From: Conus ventricosus
Lineage: Eukaryota; Mollusca; Gastropoda; Neogastropoda; Conidae
DNA length: 64,000 nt
Assembly: GCA_018398815.1 (NCBI GenBank)
Contig: CM031626.1
Location: 40,988,419-41,052,418, forward strand
Reading direction: 5' to 3'
Within the stretch, counting starts at the first letter, position 1. Each line of letters starts with the position of its first letter. Positions 1 through 12,073 of the stretch are shown here, in pieces. The notes under the pieces are model-generated. The model saw only the letters and a list, made by a program, of their open reading frames with translations, made no database searches and was not told where the DNA came from. The position numbers were made by a program, and so were the translations under genes.

Positions 1-290
1 GCCATGATCAGGTCCACACACACACACACACACACACCACAACTCACACACTACACACACACACCACATCACACACCACACACACACACCACACACCACA
101 CACACACACACACACCACACACCACACACACACACACACACACGCACACACACCAACCACACAAAACACCATGGAAAATACCCATACACACAACACCAAA
201 CACACACATGGAAACTACACAGTATCACAATACAATAGTGCAGTATAACAACATACTTCAGCCCTACTGCTTAACAAAATTCATTAATTA
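1..290. repeat. CA/CCACA microsatellite
   Basis: Nearly pure CA dinucleotides broken by CC interruptions up to about 160, then CA-rich sequence. Any reading frame through it is a His-Thr repeat and is not a gene. Confidence 0.95.
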
Positions 291-419
291 AAATAAAAAT
301 CAAAAAAGAACTGAAATCCTGCATACACACACACACAGAGCCTTATCCACAAAGCTGTCAGGACGACGACGCTGTTCCCTACCATCAATTCACTGAGAGA
401 TCAAGCACAGGGCCAAAGG

Positions 420-840
420 AGGATGACATAAGAAACATTAAAAAATGTAACAATATGGCAAAATGATGATCACATAAGAACCATTTTTTTAAAACTAACT
501 ATATGGCAAAAGGATGATAAGATGAGAAACAAACAAAAAATTAACTATGTGGCAAAATGATGATGACGTAAGAAACATTTTCTTCAAAACTAACTATACG
601 GCAAAAAGATGATGAAACAACAACAACAACAGAAAGTTTATGGCAAAAAGATGATAAAATAAGAAAAAAACAAACCTAACTGTACGGCAAAAAGATGATA
701 AAATATGAAACAAAACAAAAAAAGCCCTAACTAAATCATATGGCAAACGGATAATGAAATAAGAAATATAAAAACCCTAACTATATGCTAAAAAACGGAT
801 GAAGCCATAAGAAACATAAAAAAATTAAAAATGAATGTAA
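420..840. repeat. Degenerate ~55-62 bp tandem repeat
   Basis: About seven imperfect copies of a unit built around TATGGCAAAAAGATGATAA followed by a-TAAGAAAC and a CTAACTA block. Copies differ by many substitutions, so this is an old array. I see no gene between 290 and 1512. Confidence 0.75.
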
Positions 841-1512
841 ATATAAATGAACACTACACTGACATCATGACAAACTTCCTGCTGATCAAGCTATCTGCCA
901 GTTTCTGCCAGTGGTCCTGAGAGACTGTGACACATCAAGAGAGGCATCATGGGATGACGTCTCTGCAGGTCGCTCATCAAGAGCTGAAGGAAAGGCAGTG
1001 GCAGTCGTGCATTACTGGTTGTTGTTTTTTTCACTAAGGAAGTCTGTGAAAGAAAAAGCCTGTCTAGTCCAACACTCCAAAGGTCTACCGAGTCATGAAA
1101 TGCATTCAATACTGGGCACGTGAAACCTCCGTTAATGATGCCCTCCCTCCCCCCATCCCCCTATGCCTTCAACCAACCCGAACCCACCACTGAAAATTCT
1201 GTGTTGGATTAATTTTCATACTCTGTGATGTAACTGTCCGCCACTGAAGAACGGCTGAAGGACGGGGAAAACTGGACGGGAGTAAACCCGACAAACATCT
1301 TGGCGAAACGGAGCCCTTGCCACACACTCCGACTGGCCTCCGCTGGCACAAACTGACCTCTGCTGAACAGAACACATACCCAGAACTCCTAAACGCTGGG
1401 GCGTCACACACTGGGCACTGACTGGCCACGACAATGACTTGATGGGACGGAGCTGTGATCACCAACACATCCCATAGTCTTCACAGACATAGCAAGATGT
1501 CCCTGCCACTCC

Positions 1513-1728
1513 ACACACACACACACGCACATGCAAGCACACACACGCACGCATGCACACACATGCATGCACACACATGCACGCACACGCATGCATGCAC
1601 ACACGCGCACACACAAGTGCACACACACACACACACACACACACATGCGCACGCACCCACATACACACACACACAGTCACACACACACACATGCAAACAT
1701 GCACACACCACACTCACTGACTCACTCA

Positions 1729-1769
<41 letters not shown>

Positions 1770-1797
1770 CACACGCACACACACACACACACACACA
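1513..1797. repeat. CA microsatellite with CATG/CACG interruptions
   Basis: Long CA tract with ATGC and ACGC interruptions. Open frames on both strands are low-complexity Cys-Val or His-Thr shadows. Confidence 0.95.
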
Positions 1798-1899
1798 TCT
1801 CCCCTGGTCAAAACACTCAAATCCATCCATGCACAACCCGTTCACCTTGGTACAACATGGACACATTACACTTACAGTGATTTAAAAATAAAAGAATGC

Positions 1900-2316
1900 T
1901 GAGGGTAGGATCACACTAGGAAGGTAGGGTTGGGGGTGTGTGTGGAGGGGGGGGGGGGGGGGGGGAGACCAGGAGGCAGGAGGACACGAAGGAGTGGGGA
2001 GTGGATGGATGGAAGAGAGAGAAGAAAGCAACAATAATGAGAAAGAAGTCAAAATCAAAGTGGAAAGAAAAGATAACTCAAGATAAAACCATTAGAAACT
2101 GCTAGGGATTTCTCACATTCTCTTGTATGTTTCAAGCTTCCTTATCATTAACTGTGAAACAGGAAACGGTGGTAGAGATGAGAAAACAGGAGAATGGAAG
2201 AAGAGGGAGAGGTGGGATGGGGTGGATGGGGGGGGGGGGGGGGGAGAGCAAAGGGATAAACAGAAAAGAACACAGTGGAAATAGGATTTCTGTTCTGTTG
2301 CACTTTTTACTCTCTC

Positions 2317-2352
<36 letters not shown>

Positions 2353-2545
2353 CCTTTCACTTCATCATATTCACCTTCAAGTCAGTTGAGTCTAAAAAAA
2401 AAAAAAAAAAAAAAAAAAAATCACCACAATATATGAGTATACACATGTAAAACAGAAGTCGATTGGTGTCATAAAAGTGCTGCTGAACAGTGTACAGCAT
2501 ATACAATCAGTAACAGTAGCAAAAAAAAAAAAAAAAAAAAAACCA
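1900..2545. repeat. Low-complexity cluster: G tracts, CT repeat, A tracts
   Basis: Contains G runs near 1946-1966 and 2228-2244, a (CT)n block near 2317-2350 and A runs near 2394-2420 and 2521-2541, in purine-rich sequence. No gene is visible. Confidence 0.9.
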
Positions 2546-2753
2546 TGGATCACAATGAATGGAAAACACTATAAAAAAATAAAAAACCCAACAAGCAAGC
2601 AGTACACAACTGAATGAAATGACCTTTCTAAAAGTTACACACTGCACGATTATCCAAAAATAAAACTGTTAAAAAAAAGGGAGAGAAAAAAAAAGAAGAA
2701 GCGGCAGTAAATGAACCCTTCCTTTTTTTTTTTCTTCTTTTTTTTGATGCTAC

Positions 2754-3260
2754 CTACTCCACAGTACCACACTGAACATCTCCACTCCACAGTACCACAC
2801 TGAACATCTCCACTCCACAGTACCACACTGAACATCTCCATACTCCACAGTGCCACACTGAACATCTCCATACTCCACAGTACCACACTGAACATCTCCA
2901 TACTCCACAGTACCACACTGAACATCTCCATACTCCACAGTGCCACACTGAACATCTCCATACTCCACAGTACCACACTGAACATCTCCATACTCCACAG
3001 TACCACACTGAACATCTCCATACTCCACAGTACCACACTGAACATCTCCATACTCCACAGTACCACACTGAACTCCATACTCCACAGTGCCACACTGAAC
3101 ATCCCCATACTCCACAGTACCACACTGAACATCTCCACACTCCACAGTACCACACTGAACATCTCCATACTCCACAGTACACACTGAACATCTCCATACT
3201 CCACAGTACCACACTGAACATCTCCATACTCCACAGTACCACACTGAACATCTCCATCAC
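2754..3260. repeat. 30 bp minisatellite, ~17 copies
   Basis: Unit ACTCCACAGTACCACACTGA plus ACATCTCCAT. Copies are very similar, with a few 2-4 bp deletions and G/A variants (CAGTGCC versus CAGTACC). The unit length is a multiple of three, which leaves repetitive frames open. It lies downstream of the Rho-GAP gene's stop codon. Confidence 0.95.
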
Positions 3261-3334
3261 CTTTCAGTTCAGTCCCACAACCACGCCGGGGGCTGCCGCC
3301 GACTGGTGCATAAAAAGAACAGGGAAAAAAAGTC

Positions 3335-3960
3335 CAAGACTGGCAAATAGCATGCTCAACCTTCATGAAGGAGGCAGGCAATTTCACACTCAATGCCAAC
3401 GGAGGAGAAAGTCTGGATCTATTTATTCAACCTAAATGCTCAACCTAAATGACAGAGAAAGCTCATTTTACATACAGTCTAAATGAAGGAATCAGGCCAT
3501 TTTACACTCGAAGCTAAACGAAGGAAACAGGCAGTTTAAATCTCAGCCTAAACGAAGAAGACAAGCAATTTTTTCATTCAGCTTAAACTGTAATACACAG
3601 CCTAGATGAAGCTGATTGGTAATTTTCTACTCAGCCTAAATGGAAAAGAAGCTTTGGAAAGGTAATTTCATATTTGATCTGAATGAAGGCGAGAGGCAGC
3701 AAATACCTGACCTTAAATGAGGGCAGCAGACAACTGAATACTCACAGCATCACACACAATCTTTACAGACGCTATTCTAAGCCAGAACATGCACCATTAG
3801 TGACTTCTTCATTTAAGAAAAAAAAAGTATCCATGAGAAGACATCAACTCATCTTGAGAAAACCTTAAAATAACGATATTTCATACTTTACAATGCAGTT
3901 CAGCGATAACCCATTCAGGCTTCACTCTGAGGAGGGACAGGCAACTTGCTGCCATTTTGA
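3335..3960. repeat. Ancient degenerate ~45-48 bp tandem repeat
   Basis: Diverged copies share a CAGCCTAAATGAAGGAA core followed by CAGGCAATTTTACACT-like sequence. Divergence is high and the period varies, so this is a decayed minisatellite next to the homogeneous one at 2754-3260. No gene is visible. Confidence 0.7.
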
Positions 3961-4424
3961 TTCCCTAATGATCTCTGCCTTTTGCCTTTCCTCAGAAGCA
4001 ATCATGTGTGCCATGTCTTGTCAAACAAAACTGCATAGCTTATATAAACATAGGGTACATTGCTACCACCCTAAATTCTGCTGACCGAGAGAGATTTCCA
4101 GGAACCTTGGCAGCCACTTTACAGTTGATGAGATGCAAAGAACGGCGACATGGCTACAGTCCCTCACCCCCTTGAAAAATACAGCTTCGTCTTTGATCGA
4201 TTTTAAAAACTGGGGAATCCTCTTGCACACAAAAAACAAACAAACAAAAAAACCTAAAAACAAACAAAAAATGGGCAGTGTCACATGATGTTAAGTGAGG
4301 GACATCTTCAGCTGAGGGAAAGGTCCTTGCACGGACATGTTCATTCTCCTGTAGAAGGGACTGAATCCTACGGGGTCAGGTCCTCGATGCCCACAGGGCA
4401 ATGATGATCGAAACACCACAGCGT

Positions 4425-4492
4425 ACTTACACGATAAGATAATGTTGCTTATAGCCCAGCCGACCGCAAAGGGCCATATCAGGGCTGTGCGT
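4425..4492 (-). repeat. Dispersed retroposon tail fragment
   Basis: Reverse complement of the segment near 42236-42305. Both contain GCCCTGATATGGCCCTTTGC-like sequence, GGTCGGCTGGGCTATAAGCA and a TTATCTTATC end. Two copies in one window indicate an interspersed repeat, probably a SINE 3' region. Confidence 0.7.
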
Positions 4493-4769
4493 ACTTACAC
4501 AGGCAATCCTCCTTACTAACCTGTGGGATGAACTCAAGAGACCTGATCTTTCTTTGTGAGGGTTACTAACACCCTGGATGGTCCCCCCTTGTCTCAGCAG
4601 GGGAATGCAAACCGTACACACACACCCCCCCACAGACACATACACACACAACAGACACAGACACACACAAAGACACTTTCAGAGGACAATTCTGTGTAGT
4701 TCATCATTAAAAACACACGTTGGTACTCGATACCATCCCATGACACAAAAGACAATGGCCATGATGTCA

Positions 4770-5050
4770 CAAAGGCAGGAGGACCATGGAAGTGATGACA
4801 TCATCCAGGGAGGCGGGGGGGGGGGGGGGCACGGTGGTGATGACTTCATCAAGGGACATGGTGGCAATGATGACGTCACCAACGGACAGGACAGTCATGA
4901 CATCTCCCACAGATATGGCAGTGATGACATCATCCAGGGGCAGGGCAGTGATAACATCCTCAAGGGACAGGGATGTGATTACATCATCCAAGAGCAGGGT
5001 CATGACATCATCATGGGGCAGGGCATGGATGACATCATTCAGGCCAAGGC
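4770..5050 (+). repeat. ~30 bp minisatellite with palindromic TGATGACATCA core
   Basis: Eight or nine degenerate copies of GTGATGACATCATCCAGGG followed by GCAGGGCA-like sequence, with a G run at 4815-4829. Each copy carries a near-palindrome related to the CRE/ATF consensus, and one copy (near 4870) contains an exact TGACGTCA. The plus-strand frame is open and would encode an Asp/Ile/Gln-Gly repeat, but nothing supports it as a gene. Confidence 0.85.
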
Positions 5051-5084
5051 ACAGCAACCTGACAGTCCTGGCCAGCTCCTTTCA

Positions 5085-5340
5085 AGTCTGATCGCACTGG
5101 GCCTGTGACAGGGTGAGCTCCTTTCAAGTCTGATCGCACTGGGCCTGTGACAGGGTGAGTCTCCTTTCAGCTGGCTTGACGCCTACTGAGCACTGGTGGA
5201 CAGGGTGAGCTCCCTTCAAGTCTGATCGCACTGGGCCTGTGACAGGGTGAGCTCCCTTCAAGTCTGATCGCACTGGGCCTGTGACAGGGTGAGCTCCCTT
5301 AAGTCTGATCGCACTGGGCCTGTGACAGGGTGAGCTCCAC
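5085..5340 (+). repeat. ~50 bp minisatellite, 5 copies
   Basis: Units contain CTTTCAAGTCTGATCGCACT, GGGCCTGTGACAG and GGTGAGCTCC. The plus strand of each unit contains a donor-like ACAGG|GTGAGC, but no plus-strand gene is known here. Confidence 0.9.
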
Positions 5341-5394
5341 TGAGCCCCTCATTACCATCGACCAGAGCCCGAACGAAGGCAGGCAGGGAGAGGA

Positions 5395-5515
5395 AAGGGG
5401 GGGGGGGGGGGGGGGGGCACAGACGGAAAAGGGAGAGGGGGGGGAGGAGGAGAGACTGGAGAGGGGTATGCAGGCGAGGGAGGAGATTGAGGGGGGTGGG
5501 GGTAGGAGGAAGTAG
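5395..5515. repeat. G-rich homopurine tract
   Basis: A G run near 5398-5418 followed by GGAGGAGAG-type purine sequence. It could form a G-quadruplex or triplex. Confidence 0.85.
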
Positions 5516-6805
5516 TGCACTTGCAATGTTCTGTCACAAGAACCTGGGTTTCCCTGCGTGGGCCTGAAGATATCTACCCAGGTAAGGCCTCACCCTGGTA
5601 CGAGAGCTGCCTAGGCCTCAGTCAACAGCACAAAGTGGAGCATTTTGACACTTTAAGTACATGCAGCATTTCACATTGAAGCTCGTATGCAATATCACCG
5701 ACACGACATGATGGCAGACAAAGAAGATGGAAATCTTGCCAGTTATCACGTGCTCTGACCTAAAAAAAAAAAAAAATCAAAATGGATGACAATGAAACAA
5801 ATAGATAAAGCGGCTAAACTGTGATCGCTTTTTTTTTTGGTTTAGTTGGTTGGTGGTTTTTTTTTTAAAACAAATTTTCCTCCACTTTGTCTTCTTTTCT
5901 TTACTGAGCTTGGGTCTTTTTTTTTTTTACAGATAAATCTCTACAGTCAAAAGATCAATATTGCCTAGGTTCTCTAAGTCACAGCAAAGTCCACGATACG
6001 CAATTTTTCCTGTCTAAACTTTTGTGTGTGTTTTTTTTTCCTGTTGCAGCATGTTAAGCCAAAAGTGCAGCGTACGGCTGTGTCGTGTGGCAGTCCTTAT
6101 TGATGTTCTTTGCATGCTCTTTTTTTTCCCCTGCGACAACGGGTCGCTCCCACAGAATTGGGATAAGCACACTTGTCGCCATGGGCTCTCCACAGTATCT
6201 CAAACGCATGCCTTGCTCAGGACTGTGGTTGAGCGCTTCGTCAGAAGACTAGGATCCTGACCACGTCTTCAGGTCAGAGGACCCCGACAACCCCACCACA
6301 CCGCACCTGTGTCTTATTTGACTGCTTCCTTTCAGCAGGTCACTGCCGGATTCCAGCTAAGTTATGACTCTGTCTGGTTCATTCAATCCTGAGAACTTGG
6401 AACGTTCTCATGATTCTGTGTGTGTGTGTGTGTGCGTTTTGTAAATTACGATCATAAATGCAGGAAGGAAAAGAGAAAGGCAAGAAGCACAGAACGAAAG
6501 CATGGGCGAAAAAGTGTTTGCAACATCCACACTGGGTTCACTTTGGGGCTCCATAAAATGGTTTGGGTCCCAGTCGAAGCCGCTGGGAGGTCAAGTGAGG
6601 CTCTGGGGACCGCTGCTTCAGCACGGACCAGGATCTCGGAATCTCCATGCTTCGCCGCTCAGCACTGGGGACTGCAGGGGCCGGAACTTTGTCCACTTCT
6701 GGAGAAGCACTGCGCACACGCATGGATCGTCGCTGGGGGACAGAGGAGCAAGATCATTCCTGGAATCTTTGCCGCCATCCTGAGGAGACGTTTCGAAGAG
6801 CGCTC
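5516..6805. other. Gene-free stretch downstream of the Rho-GAP gene
   Basis: T- and A-rich unique sequence with no convincing ORF on either strand. On the minus strand it should include the 3' untranslated region of the Rho-GAP gene, but I found no clear AATAAA (plus-strand TTTATT) close to the stop codon. The transcript end is therefore not placed. Confidence 0.5.
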
Positions 6806-9449
6806 TCAGCTCTTTGATGCTTTCTTGACGGTGCACTTTCTGAGCGACGTTAGAGCCGTCATCCTGTTTCTTTCCTCAGTGTGTTTTTCCGAGGTTCTCA
6901 TCTTCGGCGCTTGGGTCACAGTATCATTTTTGTCGGCTTTCTTGTCACCTGCACTTCTCGAGGAGTCATCTTGATCATTGCCTGGGGCCGTTTCAAGAAC
7001 TGTTCTGGTTTTGCTTACAACAATCTCCTCCTTTGGTTTCAAGTCTTTGGTTGCCTCTCTTTCCATCTTTCCGCTTGGTACGACGATGTCTGCTTCTTGT
7101 TGGTTGCTCACGTTCATGTCAGTGTCCCTACAAGGCAGTGTGTTGCCTGCCTTCTGTTCCCCACCTCCTTTCCTCAGTGCGTCACTGGTGAACAGGTCTC
7201 CTCTCCCCTCGTTCTTGGCTTCTTCCACCTCTTTTCCCATACTGCCCCTGTCTTCCCGTCTGGCAGGGCCTTGAGGGACGCCTCCAGCCATGGGCAGGGG
7301 CATGGAGGCAGGTGACCGACAGGCATCTGAACATGGCGCAACACCTCGCTCCAGTCTCGACACGACATCCACACGACCCTCACTGCCCGACTGTGGTGTG
7401 ACTGAGCTCACAGGGTCTGTTCCGCACCAAGGGTGCTGGGCACCCCTTCCAAGGGGGAGGGAGCCCGATGAATTCGCTACCCCGTCCTCTGTGGAGGCCC
7501 TGCCAATGGGCGGTGTGGAAGGGCACAGTGATGCTCCTGATCCACCTCCTCTCTCTCCCATCTCTGACCGACCTGCAGGCAACGAGGCCGTGCATGCAAG
7601 TGGAGGGAAACTGTGGCTGATGCACTCTGCGCTGTCCGAGCCCACAGGAAGACCAGACGACGGCACGCTGTCAGCCTCTCCGGTGGCCTCGTCCTCCCCT
7701 CTCTCAAACATCCCCACCAAGTGGCGCATCTTGTGCGAGTGGCGGGCACGCAGGGAGCCGGTGCTGTAGCCCCCACTTTCCCCCTTGTCCCCGCTCGGCG
7801 CCAGGTCTTCAAAGCGCTGGGCAGCCTGCTGAAGAGCGGAATCGTCCAGAGACAATTGGCTAGTGGTGAGGTGAGATGAGTCTCTCCCCCATGAGCCTCC
7901 GGCAGGGGGGAAGGAGGCGCAGGGAGAGGAGGAGACGGGGGAGGGAACTCCCTGCCCTCGATTACCAGTATGGCGTCTTGGTCGGGCTCTATGGGCTGGT
8001 TGCTTCTCAATGAATCTTCCCTCGTCGGAGAAGGCTGCTGACTGCAGACTTTTTGTCTGGAAAGTTCATGAACTGAAAGTGTCTGTGTAGAGCCGTCCTG
8101 TCCTGAAAGTTCATGTCTGAAAAATTCTTGCTGGGATAAAAACTGTGCAGGGCAGCCTCTGTTGGACTGTTCTTGTTTGGATAAAGACTGTACGGAACAC
8201 TCCTCTTCGGAAAGTTCTTGACCAGACAATCTCTGTCTGGGATGTTTTTGAGTGGATTTTTCCTGATGAGAGTGTTCCTGCTTGTCTGGCCTCAAGTGCA
8301 CAGGCTCAGATTGCCAGTGATCTTCCACCCAAGCCTCGTCAGCAGGTGGGCAGTCATATGGCGGCATGGGTGGTGGCATGTCCACAAAGTGATTCATCGG
8401 GTCTTGCTCTTGGAGACCAAACAGCCTGTCCACCCTCCCTGCCGAGCTCCCAGTCCCTGCTGCATCCAACTCTGCTCCAAGCTCTCTCTGCATTCCTGTC
8501 CTCTGCCCATCACAGTCCAGAGCACTTCCTGTCTGTGCCTCTGGTTCTGGCGTATCGGTCCAGACGGCCATCTCTAGGGCAGCAGCACATTCACTGTTTA
8601 CACTTGTTAGAGGAGGAGGAGGAGGAGGCAGCTCTCCTCCTTTGACCCACTTCTGTACAGAAGGGAGCTCACTTCTGGCACCGTCTTCATAAGAACCCAA
8701 GTCCCTCCGGCTCATCTTGTCCACCCTTGTCCGATGCGTAGCCGTGTGTGTGTCCGTCTGGCTCTGTGGCTCAGCACCTGGCTCTCTTCTCACTGATGTC
8801 CTTCTCTTCACCGATGGCCGGGCAATCTCCAGCACCTCTTGAACAGGTGGCCCTATGTGCTGAGATCGCTGCAGAGAAGTTCGGGTGCGAGGGGTGGGAT
8901 AGGGCGGAGTCTGGCCACAGCTGAGGGCCTTGGGGCTTTCTGACATCGCAGGGTCAGGGCCAGAAACGGCAGTGGCGGAGCTCTCTCCCAAACCATAAAC
9001 GAAGCCCCTAAGGTCGCGAGAACTGACCCCGAGGACATCAGGTGACACAGGAACGAGGGTCTTGCTGTGCTCATCACTTTCTCTGGGGCGCATGCCAGCG
9101 CCCTCTGCTGGGGGTTCAGGACCACCTGACCGGTCACAGGAGAAGGGAGCGACCTTCGACAGGCTGACAACTGATGCCGCACCAAGTTGTGGAATCTGGG
9201 CAGCTCGAACTATGTCCTCTGCGCGCACTTTCTCATGTGACGCACAGTGGGGGGGTTGAGCACATGCAGCAGCATCGGTGGAAGTGGTCGTGACAGCCGC
9301 AGTGGTAGGTGTGGGGGTGGGCCCAGCGCCTCTTACTTCGGCAACTTCTGTACTTGTGGGGAGGTCGGTGTTAACATGGAATGATGTCGACACTGGATTG
9401 GAACGGGGCAGCTCTTTCCCAGCAGTCCTGCCTACGTCAGAACAGATGC
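6806..9449 (-). CDS. ARHGAP32: Rho-GAP (ARHGAP31/32/33-like), exon H, C-terminal exon
   Basis: Last coding exon, about 880 codons, ending in AAG AGC TGA at 6806. The acceptor is TGTTGCAG|GC at 9449/9450; its two-base phase fits the donor of exon G. The product is Ser/Pro-rich and looks disordered, with proline motifs (GELPPPPPPL, DMPPPMPPYDCPP, EFPPPSPPLP) that could bind SH3 or EVH1 partners, a degenerate Gln/Ser/Glu tandem repeat (plus 8040-8290) and a basic block HKMRHLVGMFERG. The open frame changes once: the upstream frame runs to about 7910 and the downstream frame begins upstream of 7860. The overlap contains six G (7905-7910), and one base there joins the frames, so I read it as a homopolymer error. 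The gene assignment comes from upstream exons; this tail is not conserved enough to recognise alone. Confidence 0.82.
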
Positions 9450-9649
9450 CTGCAACACAGTAACAACAACCCCTCATGATGCACAATCAGTAAACTATGC
9501 ACACTAAAACTATGCACAATATGTGGACTATCTTTTGTTCATAACGAAATAAGGTGAATCATTTATCCTGATAAGTTTGGTTTTTTTTAATTATCTTCTG
9601 TTGAAAACAAAATAAAGTCTGCACTATTACCACGTAAAACATTTATCTG

Positions 9650-9800
9650 GTAATTTTATTTTTTGGATGGTGTTTTCGTGTATGCACATGCGTGTGTGTG
9701 TGTGTGTGCGAGAGAGAGTGTGTATGTGTAAGTGTGTGTGTGTGTGCATGTGTGTGTGCGAGTGTGTGTGTGTGAGTGAAAGTGTGGGTGTGCGAGTGTG

Positions 9801-9856
<56 letters not shown>

Positions 9857-9860
9857 CGCG
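9650..9860. repeat. TG microsatellite (intron G-H)
   Basis: TG repeats with GA and CATG interruptions, ending in GCGCGCGC. Confidence 0.95.
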
Positions 9861-9944
9861 CGCGCTCAGTCACTGGGGATCCCCATTCACTATGACAGAG
9901 AAACCAGTCATATATATTTGACGACGGTGCACATGCTTATGGAC

Positions 9945-10955
9945 TGCAGATGCACAAAGGAAGAAGTGAAGAGTTCACAGGGATGACAAGGCAGCAAAGG
10001 AAGAAGGGAAGAGTTTACGGGACGACAAGGCAGCAAAGGAAGAAGGAAGAGTTCACAGGGATGACAAGGCAGCAAGGAAGAAGGGAAGAGTTCACAGGAT
10101 GACAAGGCAGCAAAGGAAGAAGGGAAGAGTTCACAGGGATGACAAGGCAGCAAAGGAAGAAGGAAGAGTTCACAGGGATGCACAGACAAGGCAGCAAAGG
10201 AAGAAGGGAAGAGTTCACAGGGATGACAAGCAGCAAAGGAAGAAGGAAGAGTTCACAGGGATGACAAGCGCAGCAAAGGAAGAAGGGAAGAGTTCACAGG
10301 GATGACAACAGCAGCAAAAGGAAGAAGGAAGAGTTCACAGGGATGACAAGGCAGCAAAGGAAGAAGGGAAGAGTTCACAGGGATGACAAGGCAGCAAAGG
10401 AAGAAGGGAAGAGTTCACAGGAAGGCAGCAAAGAAGAAGGAAGAGTTCACAGGGACAAGGCAGCAAAGGAAGAAGGAAGAGTTCACAGGGACAAGGCAGC
10501 AAAGGAAGAAGGGAAGAGTTCACAGGGACAAGGCAGCAAAGGAAGAAGGAAGAGTTCACAGGGACAAGGCAGCAAAGGAAGAAGGGAAGAGTTCACAGGG
10601 ACAAGGCAGCAAAGGAAGAAGGGAAGAGTTCACAGGGATGACAAGGCAGCAAGGAAGAAGGGAAGAGTTCACAGGGACAAGGCAGCAAAGGAAGAAGGAA
10701 GAGTTCACAGGGATGACAAGGCAGCAAAGGAAGAAGGAAAGAGTTCACAGGGAGACAGGCAGCAAAGGAAGAAGGAAGAGTTCACAGGGATGACAAGGCA
10801 GCAAAGGAAGAAGGGAAGAGTTCACAGGGACAAGGCAGCAAAGGAAGAAGGAAGAGTTCACAGGGATGACAAGGCAGCAAAGGAAGAAGGGAAGAGTTCA
10901 CAGGACAAGGCAGCAAAGGAAGAAGGGAAGAGTTCACGGGGACGACAAGAAGCAG
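9945..10955. repeat. 40 bp minisatellite, ~26 copies (intron G-H)
   Basis: Unit GGATGACAAGGCAGCAAAGG plus AAGAAGGGAAGAGTTCACAG. On the gene (minus) strand the units are long pyrimidine tracts (CTCTTCCCTTCTTCCTTTG). At the downstream edge this tract runs into TGCATCTGCAG (near 9949), which is an acceptor-like site. Confidence 0.95.
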
Positions 10956-11504
10956 TGAGAGCAAGCCAACAGACCTCATTTCTGGCACCAAAAGTCCAGT
11001 TCTTGCAACATTATTTCTAGCAAAAACAGGCATCCAGTATCCCAAGCATCTTCCCCTCTTCCACCCCACCACCCCCCCCCCCCCCCCACCCTCCTCCTCG
11101 TGAAGGTATCGCTCGCACATACAGCTGCAAGTGGGGGGTGGGGGGTGGGAGTCTCTGATCCCTACACCAGCTTGTGGCCCTCAGTCTGATCCTGAAATTG
11201 AACTGAGGCCATCCTAGTAATCCTGAAAATCGCCATAAGATGCAATCCTTAAACTGTTTTCCCACAACGAGTCGTACTCACACGTAAATCTTGCTGATTT
11301 AAAATAAACCAGCTTTTAAAACCACATAAAGAAATTACTGAATCCTTGTGTGTAGCTGACTAGCTATATTAGATGTAAAGTAACCAAAAACAAAATAATG
11401 ACATGTTTTTCCAACCACAGTTAACGCTCGAGGCTATACACAATGCAACATGGCGACAATTTAAAAAAAAAGTCAATCCACTAAGTAAATTAACTTGGGT
11501 AATC

Positions 11505-11700
11505 AGCTGCCATGGTGTAACGGTGAGCGCTGCAGATTCCTGGCTGGGAGGTCATGGGTTCAATTCCCATCACAGCCCTTCATTTCGTGGGATATTTTTG
11601 GTCTACGACTGGCTACGACCCAAAGCTGAGTTTGCTGTGGCTCGGCGGGAAAGACTGTGATCACGCAGTCGAGTCTCATCCACTTTCTATTACAAATCAC
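11505..11700 (+). mobile_element. Retroposon family B, 5' fragment
   Basis: Starts with a tRNA-like head (GCCATGGTGTAACGGTGAGC; B-box-like GGTTCAATTCCC) followed by the body GAGTTTGCTGTGGCTC and CAGTCGAGTCTCATCCACTT. It matches the 5' part of the longer copies at 32118-32987 and 60472-62732. The TAC loss in the head makes a functional tRNA unlikely. Confidence 0.8.
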
Positions 11701-11904
11701 TTTCAAACCGATTCATCAGCATACTTTGGCACATACTCATGCTCTTCTCTACAGTTTTTCGACATTACAGGGCATGGTGTTGAAAAAAAAACGGACAATG
11801 CAAAACGAAATTCCGTACGCAGAAGATAACAAGAGTTGTCGCTCTTTGGTCAAAGCCTCCACCAGTTATTGTCCACAAGTTCAATTACTGCTCAAGAGCT
11901 TTGT

Positions 11905-12030
11905 CTTCAGAATTTTCTTCGACATATTTCTTTTTAGTTTGTTGTATTTGCCGTATATTTTCGCCAAACACATGTACAAAATACAACGAAATTATGTGGG
12001 TAAACACGTCTGGTTTCGTTATGTAAATAT
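11905..12030. repeat. Dispersed repeat just downstream of exon G
   Basis: TTCGCCAAACACATGTACAA followed by AATACAACGAAATTATGT is clearly related to 59540-59605 (TTTTTGCCAAACGTGTACAA). Both copies lie within about 170 bp of a 5' splice site of the Rho-GAP gene (exons G and A). Confidence 0.6.
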
Positions 12031-12073
12031 ATGCACTGGAAAAATACACAGACAGACAGACCCCAAATCTCAC

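Noticed and set aside
2650..3399. 249-codon minus-strand frame
   Set aside because: Created by the 30 bp minisatellite; three overlapping repetitive frames.
4578..5108. Open frame with Asp-Asp-Ile-Ile-Gln repeats
   Set aside because: Repeat-driven frame with several other open frames across the same array; no start context or homologous domain.
6881..7879. Plus-strand open frames opposite exon H
   Set aside because: Antisense shadows of a GC-rich coding exon; no recognisable domain and no splice support.
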